The notes: generated by a model not told the origin, from the letters alone. Shown: positions 1-9,873, numbered from the stretch's first letter. The stretch is DNA of 64,000 nt from Photorhabdus luminescens subsp. luminescens (GCF_001083805.1 NZ_JXSK01000002.1:672257-736256); one strand, 5' to 3'. A program made the numbers and translations.

Positions 1-216
1 CGCCTGACAGGTTTGTCGGAAATCATCACCCTTTCCCGCGCAACGCACAATAATATCCGCCAAAATATTGCTATTGCCTTGGGGCTAAAAGGGATCTTCC
101 TTGTCACCAGCCTATTGGGCATCACAGGCTTGTGGATGGCAGTACTGGCGGATTCTGGCGCAACCGCTCTTGTAACGGCGAACGCAGTAAGGTTATTAAG
201 GATTAAACTGAAATAA
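1..216 (+). CDS. zntA: ZntA, Zn(II)/Cd(II)/Pb(II)-exporting P1B-type ATPase, C-terminal end (partial)
   Basis: The reading frame is open from base 1 and codes for the last 71 residues of a heavy-metal P-type ATPase; the 5' part lies outside the window. The tail (RATHNNIRQNIAIALGLKG, then a hydrophobic stretch and VTANAVRLLR) matches the C-terminus of E. coli ZntA almost residue for residue. It covers the end of the hinge after the P-domain and the last two transmembrane helices. ZntA pumps excess zinc, cadmium and lead out of the cytoplasm through the inner membrane. The next genes, tusA and yhhQ, are the same neighbours as in E. coli, which supports the call. Confidence 0.93.
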   Translation, partial: RLTGLSEIITLSRATHNNIRQNIAIALGLKGIFLVTSLLGITGLWMAVLADSGATALVTANAVRLLRIKLK

Positions 217-366
217 CGAAAATCGCTTGGCTATTTAAGGATATGGGTCTTATTTCCGGCTCATATCCTGTGCTATAGCAAGATCAATTCAGTGATGAAA
301 ACTCATTGGCATTCAAAGGCACGGTAGAAAAACAAAAACGTTCATTTCTCAACTTGGCGGTTATAT

Positions 367-621
367 TCAGAATTGATTCTCTTTTTTTCTAACCAGATAG
401 CGATAAGGCATTTGTTCCGTTTCTTGGGCAACCAACTGATGCTCCATAAAACGACAAAAACTGGGAATATCACGCGTAGTTGCCGGATCGTCAGCAAGAA
501 TTAATAACATCTGCCCTGCTTCCATATGACGTACGGTTTTCCGCACCATCATTACGGGTTCAGGACAGCGAAGCCCTTGTGTATCAAGGGTTTTATCTGG
601 ATTAGTAAACACATCGGGCAT
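367..621 (-). CDS. tusA: TusA, sulfur carrier protein for tRNA 2-thiouridine synthesis
   Basis: An 84-residue protein with the SirA/TusA signature [13 protein letters not shown]; Cys19 is the persulfide-carrying cysteine. TusA accepts sulfur from the desulfurase IscS and passes it to the TusBCD/TusE relay, which feeds MnmA for s2U34 of Lys, Glu and Gln tRNAs. Identity to E. coli TusA (81 residues) is very high over the whole length, including the [14 protein letters not shown] segment. It lies between zntA and the divergently read yhhQ, as in E. coli. A weak SD precedes the ATG. Confidence 0.96.
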   Translation of the reverse strand: MPDVFTNPDKTLDTQGLRCPEPVMMVRKTVRHMEAGQMLLILADDPATTRDIPSFCRFMEHQLVAQETEQMPYRYLVRKKENQF

Positions 622-706
622 AATTTATCTCTACAATTTCAGGCAATCTATGAAACTGGATTATATTATAAAAAAACCAGCAAAAATTAACTTTACAGAC
701 GGCATT

Positions 707-734
707 TTGAATTTGTGCATAACCGACGTATCAT
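707..734 (+). promoter_or_regulatory. Candidate sigma-70 promoter for yhhQ
   Basis: TTGAAT (707-712) and TATCAT (729-734) are separated by 16 bp and lie about 75 bp upstream of the yhhQ ATG. This is inference from hexamer match only. Confidence 0.3.
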
Positions 735-807
735 GTGAGGCGTCGTCAGTTAAAACGGCAGATTCTTCATTGGGTTCCCTCACCCCATTTTCCAAAAAGG
801 TACAATC

Positions 808-1482
808 ATGTTTTTATCAACTACAATTACACAGCAACGCGCTACCGCTTTAATTTGGCTTTCGTTATTTCACATTCTGATTATTATTTCCAGTAATTAT
901 CTGGTGCAACTACCTGTCTCTATTTTCGGTTTTCATACCACCTGGGGAGCCTTTACTTTCCCATTTATTTTTCTTGCAACCGATTTGACGGTTCGCATCT
1001 ATGGCGCGCCACTGGCAAGGCGAATCATTACTACCGTTATGTTCCCCGCATTGTTGATCTCTTATATAATTTCTGCCCTATTTTTCCAAGGCATGTGGCA
1101 AGAGTTTACTGCGTTGTCTGAATTCAATCTCTTTGTTGCCCGTATTGCCTGCGCCAGCTTTATGGCTTACTTCCTTGGGCAGATACTGGATGTATACGTC
1201 TTCAATCGTCTGCGCCAGAGACGTAATTGGTGGGTCGCTCCCGCAGCGGCGATGTTCTTCGGCAACTTACTTGATACCCTTGCCTTTTTCTCTATCGCTT
1301 TCTACCGCAGTACCGATGCTTTCATGGCGGCTAACTGGATTGAGATTGGATTAGTAGATTACTGTTTTAAGCTATTAATCTGCTTACTCTTTTTCCTACC
1401 CGCTTACGGCATTTTATTGAACCTGATTCTCAAGTATTTCTTTGCCTATCAAGCTAGCAATACCCATATCCAAGCTCGCTGA
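808..1482 (+). CDS. yhhQ: YhhQ, queuosine precursor (preQ0/preQ1) transporter, inner membrane
   Basis: A 224-residue hydrophobic protein with about six transmembrane segments, of the VUT/YhhQ family (PF02592). E. coli YhhQ (about 221 residues) takes up preQ0 and preQ1 for tRNA queuosine synthesis. Recognisable family features are the SIFGFHTTWGAFTFP segment near residue 40, the FLATDLTVRIYG motif just after it and, in the second half, FGNLLDTLAFFSIAFY. The ATG is preceded by AAAAAGG. The gene is divergent from tusA, keeping the E. coli zntA-tusA-yhhQ block. Confidence 0.92.
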   Translation: MFLSTTITQQRATALIWLSLFHILIIISSNYLVQLPVSIFGFHTTWGAFTFPFIFLATDLTVRIYGAPLARRIITTVMFPALLISYIISALFFQGMWQEFTALSEFNLFVARIACASFMAYFLGQILDVYVFNRLRQRRNWWVAPAAAMFFGNLLDTLAFFSIAFYRSTDAFMAANWIEIGLVDYCFKLLICLLFFLPAYGILLNLILKYFFAYQASNTHIQAR

Positions 1483-1504
1483 TTTTTATACGCCTGACAA
1501 ACAC

Positions 1505-1565
1505 CTGTCTCTTAATCAGATCTCCTGATTAAGAGATTGGGCAGAGCGATAATCTTCCATTTTAT
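1505..1565 (-). mobile_element. Remnant of an IS50-like (IS4 family) insertion sequence: inside end plus transposase C-terminus
   Basis: Bases 1505-1523 match the 19-bp inside end of Tn5/IS50 at 18 of 19 positions as I remember that sequence. Read on the minus strand, the adjacent bases code for a short tail (ALPNLLIRRSD) whose stop codon lies inside the terminal repeat, as in IS50. The same tail and end occur at 8388. Nothing else of the element survives here. The arms also form a hairpin (TCTCTTAATCAG/CTGATTAAGAGA), so it could double as a terminator between yhhQ and fucR. Confidence 0.65.
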
Positions 1566-1599
1566 TTTTCTATGCCAATGCACTTATCAACATTAACAA

Positions 1600-2307
1600 C
1601 TACACCTGATAATTCGATATTACATTAGTGATATTACTGCGATTTCCTATTTTAATTTCGCTTTTTCGGTTAATTTTACTCTTATCAATTAACAAAATTG
1701 ATTGTAATGATCGTCTTATAAGAATATCTTTGAATTCCGCATTATCAATATTCGAATCCCATAAATCACCATTTTCATCAATACCATCACAGGAAAAAAT
1801 AAATAGATCGATCTCTAAATTTTTTAATTGTGTAATAAGTGATGAACTAATATAACAAGCATATTTACGATGCAGAACTCCCCCTGAACTGATTAATTGA
1901 ATATTTTTTTTCTTTGATAATTGATGGCAAATACGAATGCTATTGGTAAAAATAGTAATATTAATATCAGGAAGTTGCTTTGCCAGATACCAACATGTTG
2001 AACTTGCATCAAGCGCAATTATCATTCCTTCGCTTATCCAAGTCACCGCTCGTTGAGCAATAAGCGATTTACTCGAAAAATGGCTTTTAACCCGCATGTT
2101 AAAGGGGTCGCCATTATCCTGTGTTTCTCTGTTTAAGCTTTTTGCTCTTCCATGTAAACGAAGAAGATGACCATGCTCTTGAAGAAATCGCAGATCCCGG
2201 CGTATTGTTTCTTTACTCACTTGTAAAGCTACGGAAAGTTCAGAGGTTGTTAATGATTCATGATGATGGAGAAGATCCATGATTTTCTGGTGACGTTCAT
2301 TTCTCAT
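1600..2307 (-). CDS. fucR: FucR, DeoR-family regulator of L-fucose catabolism
   Basis: A 235-residue DeoR-family regulator. The N-terminal helix-turn-helix (about residues 6-55, with SKETIRRDL) is followed by the sugar-phosphate-sensing DeoRC domain with the ALDASSTCWYLAKQLPDI segment. The protein resembles E. coli FucR throughout (FTNS, QLISSGG, EIDLFIFSCDGID) but is about eight residues shorter at the C-terminus. E. coli FucR activates the fuc genes in response to fuculose-1-phosphate. The gene is last in the fucP-I-K-R run, 214 bp after fucK, with no fucU between as there is in E. coli. Probable binding sites lie in the fucP-fucA gap. Confidence 0.92.
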   Translation of the reverse strand: MRNERHQKIMDLLHHHESLTTSELSVALQVSKETIRRDLRFLQEHGHLLRLHGRAKSLNRETQDNGDPFNMRVKSHFSSKSLIAQRAVTWISEGMIIALDASSTCWYLAKQLPDINITIFTNSIRICHQLSKKKNIQLISSGGVLHRKYACYISSSLITQLKNLEIDLFIFSCDGIDENGDLWDSNIDNAEFKDILIRRSLQSILLIDKSKINRKSEIKIGNRSNITNVISNYQV

Positions 2308-2521
2308 AAAGGAATCCCTTTTATATTGGGACAGAATAGGATTATTTTGTCCAATACCAGAATTAGAAAATCACGTCTTTTTTAGCAATATATTTCCACA
2401 TTTAGTCGTTTTCTCTGTGACGACGATAGCAAAAGCGTTATCATTTCCTACTTTAGTCAGCATGTTTAAAAGAGATAACAAGAAGAAATAACTAGTATAG
2501 TCATTTTTAACAGAAGATTAC

Positions 2522-3967
2522 CTATTCCTGTATAAAATTTTTAAATAATAAATTATAAGCTTCCTGGTGCTCACCGGGTGTATAAAGTTCATAGTGATAA
2601 GAAAACTGCTCACGGGCTTGTTCAGACGATTTATAATAACCCACACCAAACCAAGCAAAGAAAGAAGCGCCTAATACCGTCGTCTCTGATTCATTAAGTA
2701 CTTTTATTGGTAAGTTTAAAATATCTGCTTTTATTTGGTTCCAGAGATGGTTACGGCTACCTCCCCCCACTAACACCAATTCTTTAGCATGAAATCCACT
2801 TATTTTCTCTAAAAGAGATAAGTTTTGTTTTAATTGATACCCCAACGCCTCTAATGCAGCACGATAAAAATGACGTCGTTCAGTATCCAACGTTATTCCA
2901 CACCACCCTGCCTCAGAGGTTAACAAACGACAATTCATTCTTAAGTTATTAGCACCAGGAGGAACAGATAAAGCTTCATGGATCATTTGCAGATAGGCCT
3001 CCGAAGGGGAAATACCTTGCCAGAAAAGCTGTCTGATCCATTCAAGTATTCCAGAAGCTAACCATTGCAATCCTGGGTTAAAGATCCCTTTTCTTGCGTC
3101 TAATTCACATGTAGAACCAGCATAATAAGGTAAAATATGGGTATTCACATGAGAGGCGCGTACCATCAGAATCTCCCAAGTGCCGGAAGATAAGATGGGT
3201 TGATTTAAATCTGCGCCAGAGCCAAATAAAGCAAATTGGGTATCATGTCCAGAGGAAATAACGGGAATTCCTGAAGGCAAGTTCAACTTTTTAGCTGCCT
3301 CTGGAATTAAAGTACCAATCTGTTCACCGGCATAAACGAGTTCGGGAAATAAACTCTCTGGAATAGAAATAGCATCTAAAATTTCCCCACTAAACTGCTC
3401 ATGATGAATATTTAGCAACTGACTGGTCCCGGCCATCGTTCTATCAGTTGACATCACTCCGGTTAATCGATAATTGATTAAAGAAGAAATAAACAGCCAT
3501 GCATGGGCTTTATCGTAAAGAGTAGAATGATTTTCCTTTAACCAAATTAACTTATAAAGCGTATTAAAATTAAATTTCCCAACACCGGATATCGTTTGCA
3601 ATTTCTCAGCAGAGAAATAATGCTCAATATTTTCAACAATAGGAGTTGTTCGCGGACATTTCCAACTAATAATGGGATAAAGTAGGTCACCCTTTGCGTC
3701 GACCAGTGTTCCATCAACACCAAAAGTGGTTACCGTTATTGCGCGTATCTTATAACTTGATAATTGGGGGATAATGATACGACAACAGCCTGCCAACCGT
3801 TCTAAAATGGCATCCAGCGACCATATGTGCCAGTGAGAATTGGCTTTATCAGGCTCGCTGGTATTCGGTGTTGACTCCCTTGCAATCACATTACCCTGAG
3901 AGTCAACCGCAATAGCCCGCACATTCGTAGCTCCGCAATCCAAAACTAAAACGACATCTTGCATCAT
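2522..3967 (-). CDS. fucK: FucK, L-fuculokinase
   Basis: A 481-residue FGGY-family carbohydrate kinase that phosphorylates L-fuculose with ATP to L-fuculose-1-phosphate in the cytosol, the second step of fucose breakdown. The N-terminal ATP-binding motif [15 protein letters not shown], the middle [11 protein letters not shown] and the C-terminal LVGGGSRN with [10 protein letters not shown] are all present. The protein aligns with E. coli FucK throughout. I chose the ATG at 3967 because AGGAG lies just upstream and the product then starts [12 protein letters not shown] as in E. coli; the frame is open 11 codons further upstream. It follows fucI by 57 bp and is probably cotranscribed. Confidence 0.95.
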   Translation of the reverse strand: MMQDVVLVLDCGATNVRAIAVDSQGNVIARESTPNTSEPDKANSHWHIWSLDAILERLAGCCRIIIPQLSSYKIRAITVTTFGVDGTLVDAKGDLLYPIISWKCPRTTPIVENIEHYFSAEKLQTISGVGKFNFNTLYKLIWLKENHSTLYDKAHAWLFISSLINYRLTGVMSTDRTMAGTSQLLNIHHEQFSGEILDAISIPESLFPELVYAGEQIGTLIPEAAKKLNLPSGIPVISSGHDTQFALFGSGADLNQPILSSGTWEILMVRASHVNTHILPYYAGSTCELDARKGIFNPGLQWLASGILEWIRQLFWQGISPSEAYLQMIHEALSVPPGANNLRMNCRLLTSEAGWCGITLDTERRHFYRAALEALGYQLKQNLSLLEKISGFHAKELVLVGGGSRNHLWNQIKADILNLPIKVLNESETTVLGASFFAWFGVGYYKSSEQAREQFSYHYELYTPGEHQEAYNLLFKNFIQE

Positions 3968-4024
3968 ACGCTCTCCTGTTGTGGAACAGAGGCGGTACAA
4001 TTCGTATCGTACCGCCAGCAGCCA

Positions 4025-5803
4025 CTATTTCTTATAGAGAGGACCATAGTTTTGACAGGCTCGGTAATCTGAACCTTCCGGCTCCATACCGTATGCACTC
4101 CATGCAGAAGGACGATAAATGGCTTTTTCATCCACGTTATGCATACAAACTGGGATCCTGAGCATAGAAGCTAACGTAATGAAATCGGCGCCGACATGAC
4201 CAATAGAAAGCACGCCATGATTAGCTCCCCAATTCGCCATAACAGAGTACACATCCTTAAAGACACCCTTGCCGGTTAAGCGTGGAACAAACCAAGTTGT
4301 CGGCCAAGTTTCATTTGTCCGTTTATCCAGAATGTCATGAATATCTTTAGGCAATTCCGCACTCCAGCCCTCAGCGATTTGCAGGACGGGGCCAAGGCCT
4401 TTAATAATATTGACACGACTCATGGTGAAAGGAACTCCGCCTTTCGTTAAGAATTTGGAGGAAAAGCCGCCACCTCTGAAATATTCATGGAGCGCCGGGC
4501 GCCATTGTGTTGCGGCCAGACAAGCATCTACTTCCTCTTCGGTAATTTCCCAGTGAGGTTTCATCGTAGGATGGCCTTGAGCGTCTTTTTGGCAACAAGT
4601 CCCATCCAATGTTGCAGAGCCTGAATTAATCAGATGAATCACCCCATTTTCAGCCTGCCCCGTGAGTTTTTTGCCCGTAACACGCTCGACAGATTCTGGA
4701 GACCAGAAAGTTCGAACATCAGCAAAAATCTGTGCTGTCCCTGTTAGCATATGACCAAATAACATCGCAACGCCATTTAGACTGTCATTCTCTGTTGCAA
4801 CCGTAAATGGCTGACGAATGCCATTCCAGTCGAATGAACTATTTAAAATCGCTTCCGCAGTATCGCCATTGGGATATTGATCTGTCCAATGACGCTGCCC
4901 CTGGAAACCCGCAACAATGGCGTTGTAACCGAGTGCTTCTTCACCATACCCTTTTTCTTTCAGTTTTGAATTCCCCAGCATCATGTCACGAATACAAATA
5001 GCCATGAGTAAACTTTCGCGAAGAACTTGATGACGACTTTCTGGTGAACGGTGATATTGTTTAGCATTCAGATCTTCACCATATTGGAAATACTTATCTG
5101 CCCAAGATAAGGCCAGCTCAAGTTCCTCTTCATCATATATTTGCAGATCAATACGACGGCGTAATTCCGTCATATCAACAGATTGGATTTTCATACCAAG
5201 CCAGGATTCAAAAAAATTATGATCAACAATTGAACCTGCGATGCCCATCGATGCGCCACCAACAGAAAGGTAAGTTTTTCCTTTCATACTAGCGACAGCT
5301 AATCCAGCACGGGCAAATCGTAGCAACTTTTCTTTGACATCATCAGGAATACGAGTGTCATCAGCATCTTGAACTTCATGCCCATATATAGAAAAAGCGG
5401 GGATACCTTTTTGCGAGTGGGCGGCTAAAGCTGCCGCAAGATAGACTGCGCCTGGACGTTCAGTCCCATTAAACCCCCAGATAGCTTTAGGTCTTGTTGG
5501 CTCCATATCTAATGTTTCACTGCCATAACACCAACATGGCGTGACGGTAATTGTCAGACCAATATTCAATGCACTGAATTTTTCATCACAAGCCGCAGAC
5601 TCAGCAAGACCAGCAATACATGTGTCTGCAATAACGCATTCAACAGGGGTACCACAAGCATGGTAAATATGCCCAGTCAATAAATTAGCTGTCGCTTTTG
5701 CCATATTCAAGGTTTGCTCTTCGAGTGATTCACGCACTCCCATACGACGGCCATCAATAACTGGACGAATACCAATCTTGGGTAATTTCATATTCTTTCT
5801 CAT
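4025..5803 (-). CDS. fucI: FucI, L-fucose isomerase
   Basis: A 592-residue ketol isomerase that converts L-fucose to L-fuculose (and D-arabinose to D-ribulose), Mn(II)-dependent and hexameric in E. coli. The sequence is nearly colinear with the 591-residue E. coli enzyme. The metal ligands appear as Glu338 (ATENDSLNG) and Asp362 (FADVRTFW), with the third ligand His at about residue 529; in E. coli these are 337, 361 and 528. An AGAGGAAA Shine-Dalgarno sits at good distance from the ATG at 5803. It lies 28 bp after fucP, clearly one operon. Confidence 0.97.
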   Translation of the reverse strand: MRKNMKLPKIGIRPVIDGRRMGVRESLEEQTLNMAKATANLLTGHIYHACGTPVECVIADTCIAGLAESAACDEKFSALNIGLTITVTPCWCYGSETLDMEPTRPKAIWGFNGTERPGAVYLAAALAAHSQKGIPAFSIYGHEVQDADDTRIPDDVKEKLLRFARAGLAVASMKGKTYLSVGGASMGIAGSIVDHNFFESWLGMKIQSVDMTELRRRIDLQIYDEEELELALSWADKYFQYGEDLNAKQYHRSPESRHQVLRESLLMAICIRDMMLGNSKLKEKGYGEEALGYNAIVAGFQGQRHWTDQYPNGDTAEAILNSSFDWNGIRQPFTVATENDSLNGVAMLFGHMLTGTAQIFADVRTFWSPESVERVTGKKLTGQAENGVIHLINSGSATLDGTCCQKDAQGHPTMKPHWEITEEEVDACLAATQWRPALHEYFRGGGFSSKFLTKGGVPFTMSRVNIIKGLGPVLQIAEGWSAELPKDIHDILDKRTNETWPTTWFVPRLTGKGVFKDVYSVMANWGANHGVLSIGHVGADFITLASMLRIPVCMHNVDEKAIYRPSAWSAYGMEPEGSDYRACQNYGPLYKK

Positions 5804-5831
5804 GCGATTTCCTCTATATACAAATAAGTTA

Positions 5832-7154
5832 TTATTTGCTTTTTAAATTAAACGGATTACCGGGTAACGCATTCGCGCGGAATTTTGCGAAAATCAAGAC
5901 CACAGCAAAACAAAAAGCAGGCACAAGCTCAGCCGTTGGAATGTGGCCTACAGCATCACTGACAAATCCCATAATAGGCGTCACGACGCCGCCTCCAACA
6001 ATCGTCATAACAATGAGTGAAGAACCATATTTAGTGTCCTGACCTAATCCTTTAATTCCTAATGAAAAGATAGTTGGGTATTGAATAGACATAAACATGC
6101 TACAAATGGTCAATGCAATTAAGCCAATATATCCCCCTACGAATGCGGAAATAATGCAAAGGATCATGGATATCAAGGCATAACAAGCTAATACTTTTTC
6201 CGGGGCAAATCGCTTAACTAACCAAGTCCCCGTTGATCGACCAATAAAGAAAAACACCATTGTTGCTGTCAGATAATTAGCGGCGTACCCCGGAGTCATA
6301 CTCGGAATTTCATCAACAGCATAACGAATCAGGTAACTCCAGCAAGCTGTTTGCGCACCGACATAGCAAAATTGTGCTAACACTGCCCAACGCCAATGCT
6401 TGATTTTAATCAGGCGGCCTAAAGACTCAAGGAATGAGCTGTTATTATTATGCGTATCACTTTGTATCACTGGAAATTTGGTAAATAAGATCAAGAATGC
6501 AATCACTAAAACAGCAGCAGCGATAATCATATAAGGGGACTGTACCGCTAAAACGAGGCTGTGATTATAGGTATCAATCTGCTCAACAGTCATTTTATCA
6601 AGTGTTTCTTGGGATAAATGAGGGACATGAGATAAAATTAAACTTTGCCCAAAAATAACAGCGATAATTGCCCCAAACGAATTAAATGTTTGTGCCAGAT
6701 TAATGCGGAAATGCCCCGTTTTCTCAGGCCCTAATACCGTGACGAAAGGGTTAGCCGCTGTTTCCAAGCACCCTAATCCAGCGGCGATAATGAAAAGACC
6801 GACCAAGAATAGCGTATAACTCATCGCTTCTGCGGCAGGCCAAAAAAGGACCGCACCAACAGCATAAAATAATAAGCCAGTAATTATCCCTGATTTATAA
6901 TTTAACTTATTCATTAATATGCCAGCAGGAATAGGAATAACAAAATAACCAAAATAAAATGCAGACTGGATTAATCCCGCCTGGAAATTTGTTAAAACAA
7001 AAGCTTTTTGAAATTGAGGCAGCAATATATCATTTAAATTATTTGCCACAGCCCATAAAAAAAACAGAGAACATAAAAGAGTAAAAGGAATTAAATAACC
7101 GCTATTTTTTTTATTATCCCGCGCTATACTTGATTGCATCGATATATTATCCAT
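5832..7154 (-). CDS. fucP: FucP, L-fucose/H+ symporter
   Basis: A major facilitator permease with 12 predicted membrane helices, 440 residues. Helix 1 carries [19 protein letters not shown], with the acidic residue equivalent to E. coli Asp46, and the ETAANPF motif contains the equivalent of Glu135; both are needed for proton-coupled fucose uptake in E. coli FucP. The frame is open to 7217, but I chose the ATG at 7154 because GAGGG lies 5-6 bases upstream and the length then agrees with E. coli (438). It is the first gene of the minus-strand operon, transcribed from the shared control region with fucA. Confidence 0.93.
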   Translation of the reverse strand: MDNISMQSSIARDNKKNSGYLIPFTLLCSLFFLWAVANNLNDILLPQFQKAFVLTNFQAGLIQSAFYFGYFVIPIPAGILMNKLNYKSGIITGLLFYAVGAVLFWPAAEAMSYTLFLVGLFIIAAGLGCLETAANPFVTVLGPEKTGHFRINLAQTFNSFGAIIAVIFGQSLILSHVPHLSQETLDKMTVEQIDTYNHSLVLAVQSPYMIIAAAVLVIAFLILFTKFPVIQSDTHNNNSSFLESLGRLIKIKHWRWAVLAQFCYVGAQTACWSYLIRYAVDEIPSMTPGYAANYLTATMVFFFIGRSTGTWLVKRFAPEKVLACYALISMILCIISAFVGGYIGLIALTICSMFMSIQYPTIFSLGIKGLGQDTKYGSSLIVMTIVGGGVVTPIMGFVSDAVGHIPTAELVPAFCFAVVLIFAKFRANALPGNPFNLKSK

Positions 7155-7269
7155 AGCACCCTCATCTATCGCAGCTAATACTGTAAGCCTTCCATAATCA
7201 GTCATATTTTTAGTCATCTATAAAATAAGAACAGGATCACAATCACATTTATTTATTCATGCCGCTAAA

Positions 7270-7287
7270 TTGTGAACCTAATCACTA
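7270..7287. promoter_or_regulatory. CRP-cAMP binding site in the fucP-fucA divergent region
   Basis: TGTGA (7271-7275), six bases, then TCACT (7282-7286): nine of ten positions of the CRP consensus. It is placed about 115 bp upstream of the fucP start. E. coli fuc genes are catabolite-controlled, which fits. Confidence 0.6.
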
Positions 7288-7333
7288 AAATAAATCTATT
7301 ACACATGCCCGTTTGTATCTTTTTTATTTAATT

Positions 7334-7402
7334 CGGTCATAAAGATGACCGTATAATATTTTTTATGAGAAAACGGTCAATAAAACCAATAAATGACCGT
7401 TT
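7334..7402. promoter_or_regulatory. Paired inverted repeats, probable FucR operators
   Basis: Two palindromes share the half-site TGACCG: CGGTCAT-AAAG-ATGACCG (7334-7351) and AAACGGTCA-14 bp-TGACCGTTT (7371-7402). Their centres are 44 bp apart, about four helical turns. They lie in the 465-bp AT-rich gap between divergent fucP and fucA, where a DeoR-family regulator would act. A single half-site (ACGGTCA, 8293-8299) stands before the fucO remnant. Assignment to FucR is inference. Confidence 0.5.
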
Positions 7403-7619
7403 GAGTGAGAAATGAAAAATACGGAATAAAAAAAATAAATACAGACATCTGTAAAACCCAAAAAGTGATAAAAACATTTGAGCTTAATCACAAAAATTAA
7501 CTTAAATATTTATTTAAAAACAATAAAGTATTACAACAAAAACAAATAGAAAACTTAATTTATTTATTTTCATTAATTAGCATAAAAGCATATTTCGAAT
7601 TTAAACAAGGTAAATAACC

Positions 7620-8270
7620 ATGAAAAGAAATACATTATCTCGTGAAATTATTAATACATGCTTAGAAATGACCCGATTAGGGCTAAATCAAGGCACTGCG
7701 GGTAATGTTAGTGTCCGTTATAACAATGGAATGTTAATTACACCGACAGGAATTCCTTATGAACAATTGACTGAAACACATATTGTTTATGTAGATGAAA
7801 ATGGTCAACCTGAGGATAATAAGCTCCCCTCAAGTGAATGGCGTTTTCACCAAGCGGTCTATCATGCCAGACCCGATGCCAATGCAGTTGTCCATAATCA
7901 TGCAATTCATTGCACAGCGGTTTCTATTTTAAATAAGCCAATCCCGGCCATTCATTACATGATTGCAGCGGCGGGAGGCGATTCAATTCCCTGTGTGCCT
8001 TACGCAACATTTGGCACCAAACAACTCTCTGACTATGTATTTAACGGTTTTAAAAACAGAAAAGCGATTCTATTACAGCATCATGGGATGATTGTTTGCG
8101 AAGTTAATCTACAAAAAGCACTGTGGCTCGCCCATGAAGTTGAAGTGCTCGCTCATCTATATTTAGAAACTCTAGCGATCCAAAATCCAGTTCCTATTCT
8201 AAGCCCAGAGGAAATAGCAATCGTGCTTGAAAAATTTAAGACATATGGCTTAAAAATTGAAAAAAATTGA
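7620..8270 (+). CDS. fucA: FucA, L-fuculose-1-phosphate aldolase
   Basis: A 216-residue class II aldolase (AraD/FucA family). It cleaves L-fuculose-1-phosphate into dihydroxyacetone phosphate and L-lactaldehyde. All four zinc-site residues of the E. coli enzyme sit at identical positions: Glu73 (PSSEWRFH), His92 and His94 (VVHNHA) and His155 (LLQHHG). The substrate-binding segments GTAGNVSVRY and TPTGIPY are intact. AAGGTAA lies upstream of the ATG. It is divergent from fucPIK and is followed by the truncated fucO. Confidence 0.97.
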   Translation: MKRNTLSREIINTCLEMTRLGLNQGTAGNVSVRYNNGMLITPTGIPYEQLTETHIVYVDENGQPEDNKLPSSEWRFHQAVYHARPDANAVVHNHAIHCTAVSILNKPIPAIHYMIAAAGGDSIPCVPYATFGTKQLSDYVFNGFKNRKAILLQHHGMIVCEVNLQKALWLAHEVEVLAHLYLETLAIQNPVPILSPEEIAIVLEKFKTYGLKIEKN

Positions 8271-8301
8271 AAAAATAGGATCACTTTATCAGACGGTCAT
8301 C

Positions 8302-8415
8302 ATGGCTCATAGCATGGTTACTAATGAAATAAGTTGGTTTGGACAAGGCGCAATTAATGAATTATTCCTGGCGTCAAAAGAAAAGAATTGTCTCTTAGTC
8401 AGAACTGCTAATTAA
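8302..8415 (+). pseudogene. fucO: fucO remnant: N-terminus of lactaldehyde reductase only
   Basis: A 37-codon frame starting at ATG 8302 reads MAHSMVTNEISWFGQGAINE, which aligns with the first residues of E. coli FucO (MANRMILNETAWFGRGAVGAL). After about 29 residues homology stops abruptly, exactly where an IS50-like terminal sequence starts (8388). FucO would reduce L-lactaldehyde to 1,2-propanediol anaerobically. Its place after fucA matches the E. coli fucAO operon. The gene has plainly been disrupted by the insertion sequence and the rest lost. Confidence 0.8.
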
Positions 8416-8530
8416 GAGATTGGCAAAGCAATAGCCTGCCACGCTGTCCGCTTTTTTACTACCTGTCCAACCCACTAGCTTCCCCAAACGCAGCTAGGCC
8501 CAGTGGAGAAAAAGGGCCTGTTCTAGTACA
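8388..8530 (-). mobile_element. Decayed IS50-like (IS4 family) element end with transposase C-terminal remnant
   Basis: The left boundary (8388-8406) matches 16 of 19 bases of the copy at 1505. On the minus strand, leading toward this end, broken frames read EQALFLHWA, stop, LRLGKLVGWTGSKKADSVAGY and FANLLISSSD, stop. These resemble the C-terminus of Tn5-type transposases (QWAYMAIARLGGFMDSKRTG). Transposase orientation and stop position relative to the end fit IS50. The element is heavily degraded and cannot be active. The remaining bases to 8762 show nothing I recognise. Confidence 0.6.
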
Positions 8531-8762
8531 AAGATCCGGGCATAGATCAAAAAAACACACATTTCCCACGACAAAATGTGCATAACAACTTTATTTATCC
8601 ATAACCAACCATTAATTTTTATAGATGGTGTTAGTCTGTTAAGTAATTTAAGTACTTTTTTCACCCGAAAACAGTTTACCGGTCTGTCACATTCTGCTCC
8701 CTGTTCGTTAGGAAAATTGATGCGACAAACAGACATTGAGTTTCCACAAAAGGAATATTCCT

Positions 8763-9863
8763 ATGCTGAAAATTATTCAATCTCCATCCAAATACATTCA
8801 GGGACCTGATGCCCTGCTTCATATTGGTAAATATACAAAAACTATCGCCGATCACGTTTTAGTTATCATCGGTAACTCCGCGATGAAATTGGTGGGAGAG
8901 ACCGTTCATAACAGCCTGGAGCAGCATGAAATTACCCGCCATTTTGAAATATTTGGCGGTGAATGTAGCCAAAATGAGATTAAGCGCCTGTCTGATATTC
9001 TTAAAAAACATGAATGCCAAGCCGTTATTGGCATCGGCGGCGGCAAAGTACAAGACACCGCAAAAGCGGTCGCTTATGAATCCAGATTACCTGTTCTGAT
9101 TGCTCCTACTATCGCTTCTACTAATGCCCCAACCAGCGCACTCTCTGTTATTTACAACGATGATGGCAAATATGAAGATTATCTCGTTTTCCCAACAAAT
9201 CCAGATATTGTACTCATAGATACCAACATTATCGCTAAAGCCCCAACCCGTTTTCTGATTGCCGGAATTGGCGACGCGCTGGCAACTCACTTCGAAGCCC
9301 GAGCTTGTGGAGCCACACATCAACCCCGGATGACAGGTGGTGGAATATCCCGTACAGCAATGGCCCTTTCTCATCTCTGTTACGAAACGTTGTTAGAAGA
9401 AGGCTATAAAGCAAAACTGGCTGTTGAAGCGGGCGTCAGTACATCCGCGGTAGAAAATGTTATCGAGGCCATTACTTACTTAAGCGGCCTGGGCTTTGAA
9501 AATACGGGCTTAGCCGCTGCTCATGCCGTACACAATGGTTTTACCGTATTGGAAGAATGCCGCCACATGTACCACGGCGAAAAAGTCGCTTTCGGAGTAT
9601 TAGTTCAACTGATACTGGAAAATAGCCCAAATGAAGAATTAGATACTTTACTTGATTTCTGTGTACAGATAGGGCTACCGGTTACTCTGGATCAACTTGG
9701 CGTAAAAGATAGTGAAAAACTGCAAGAAAAAGTAATGGCAGTGGCGACAGCGAGTTGTGCTACGGGAGAAACCATTCACAACATGCCTTTTGAAGTGACA
9801 CCGGAAAAAGTATATGCCGCTATTATGGCTGCTGACCGGATGGGACGCGACTGGTTGTATTAA
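8763..9863 (+). CDS. gldA: GldA, NAD-dependent glycerol dehydrogenase
   Basis: A 366-residue iron-containing-type alcohol dehydrogenase. It oxidises glycerol to dihydroxyacetone with NAD and also acts on 1,2-diols and related carbonyls. The NAD-binding GIGGGKVQDTAKA, the metal-site Asp in AGIGDALATHFEARA, and the metal-site histidines in AAAHAVHNG and YHGEKVAFG are all present, as in E. coli GldA (367). The frame is open to 8736, but ATG 8763 has AAGGA eight bases upstream and gives the family start MLKIIQSPSKYIQG. It is monocistronic, ending in a clear terminator. Its enzyme class could partly cover for missing FucO; that is speculation. Confidence 0.94.
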   Translation: MLKIIQSPSKYIQGPDALLHIGKYTKTIADHVLVIIGNSAMKLVGETVHNSLEQHEITRHFEIFGGECSQNEIKRLSDILKKHECQAVIGIGGGKVQDTAKAVAYESRLPVLIAPTIASTNAPTSALSVIYNDDGKYEDYLVFPTNPDIVLIDTNIIAKAPTRFLIAGIGDALATHFEARACGATHQPRMTGGGISRTAMALSHLCYETLLEEGYKAKLAVEAGVSTSAVENVIEAITYLSGLGFENTGLAAAHAVHNGFTVLEECRHMYHGEKVAFGVLVQLILENSPNEELDTLLDFCVQIGLPVTLDQLGVKDSEKLQEKVMAVATASCATGETIHNMPFEVTPEKVYAAIMAADRMGRDWLY

Positions 9864-9873
9864 GTTTAACAAG

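Noticed and set aside
238..269. AGGATATG/CATATCCT hairpin after zntA
   Set aside because: Long loop (16 bases) and no T-run; not convincing as a terminator.
2335..2366. Inverted sequence ATTGGGACA / TGTCCAAT upstream of fucR
   Set aside because: One arm has an extra base and the motif does not match the TGACCG half-sites of the fucP-fucA region; left unassigned.
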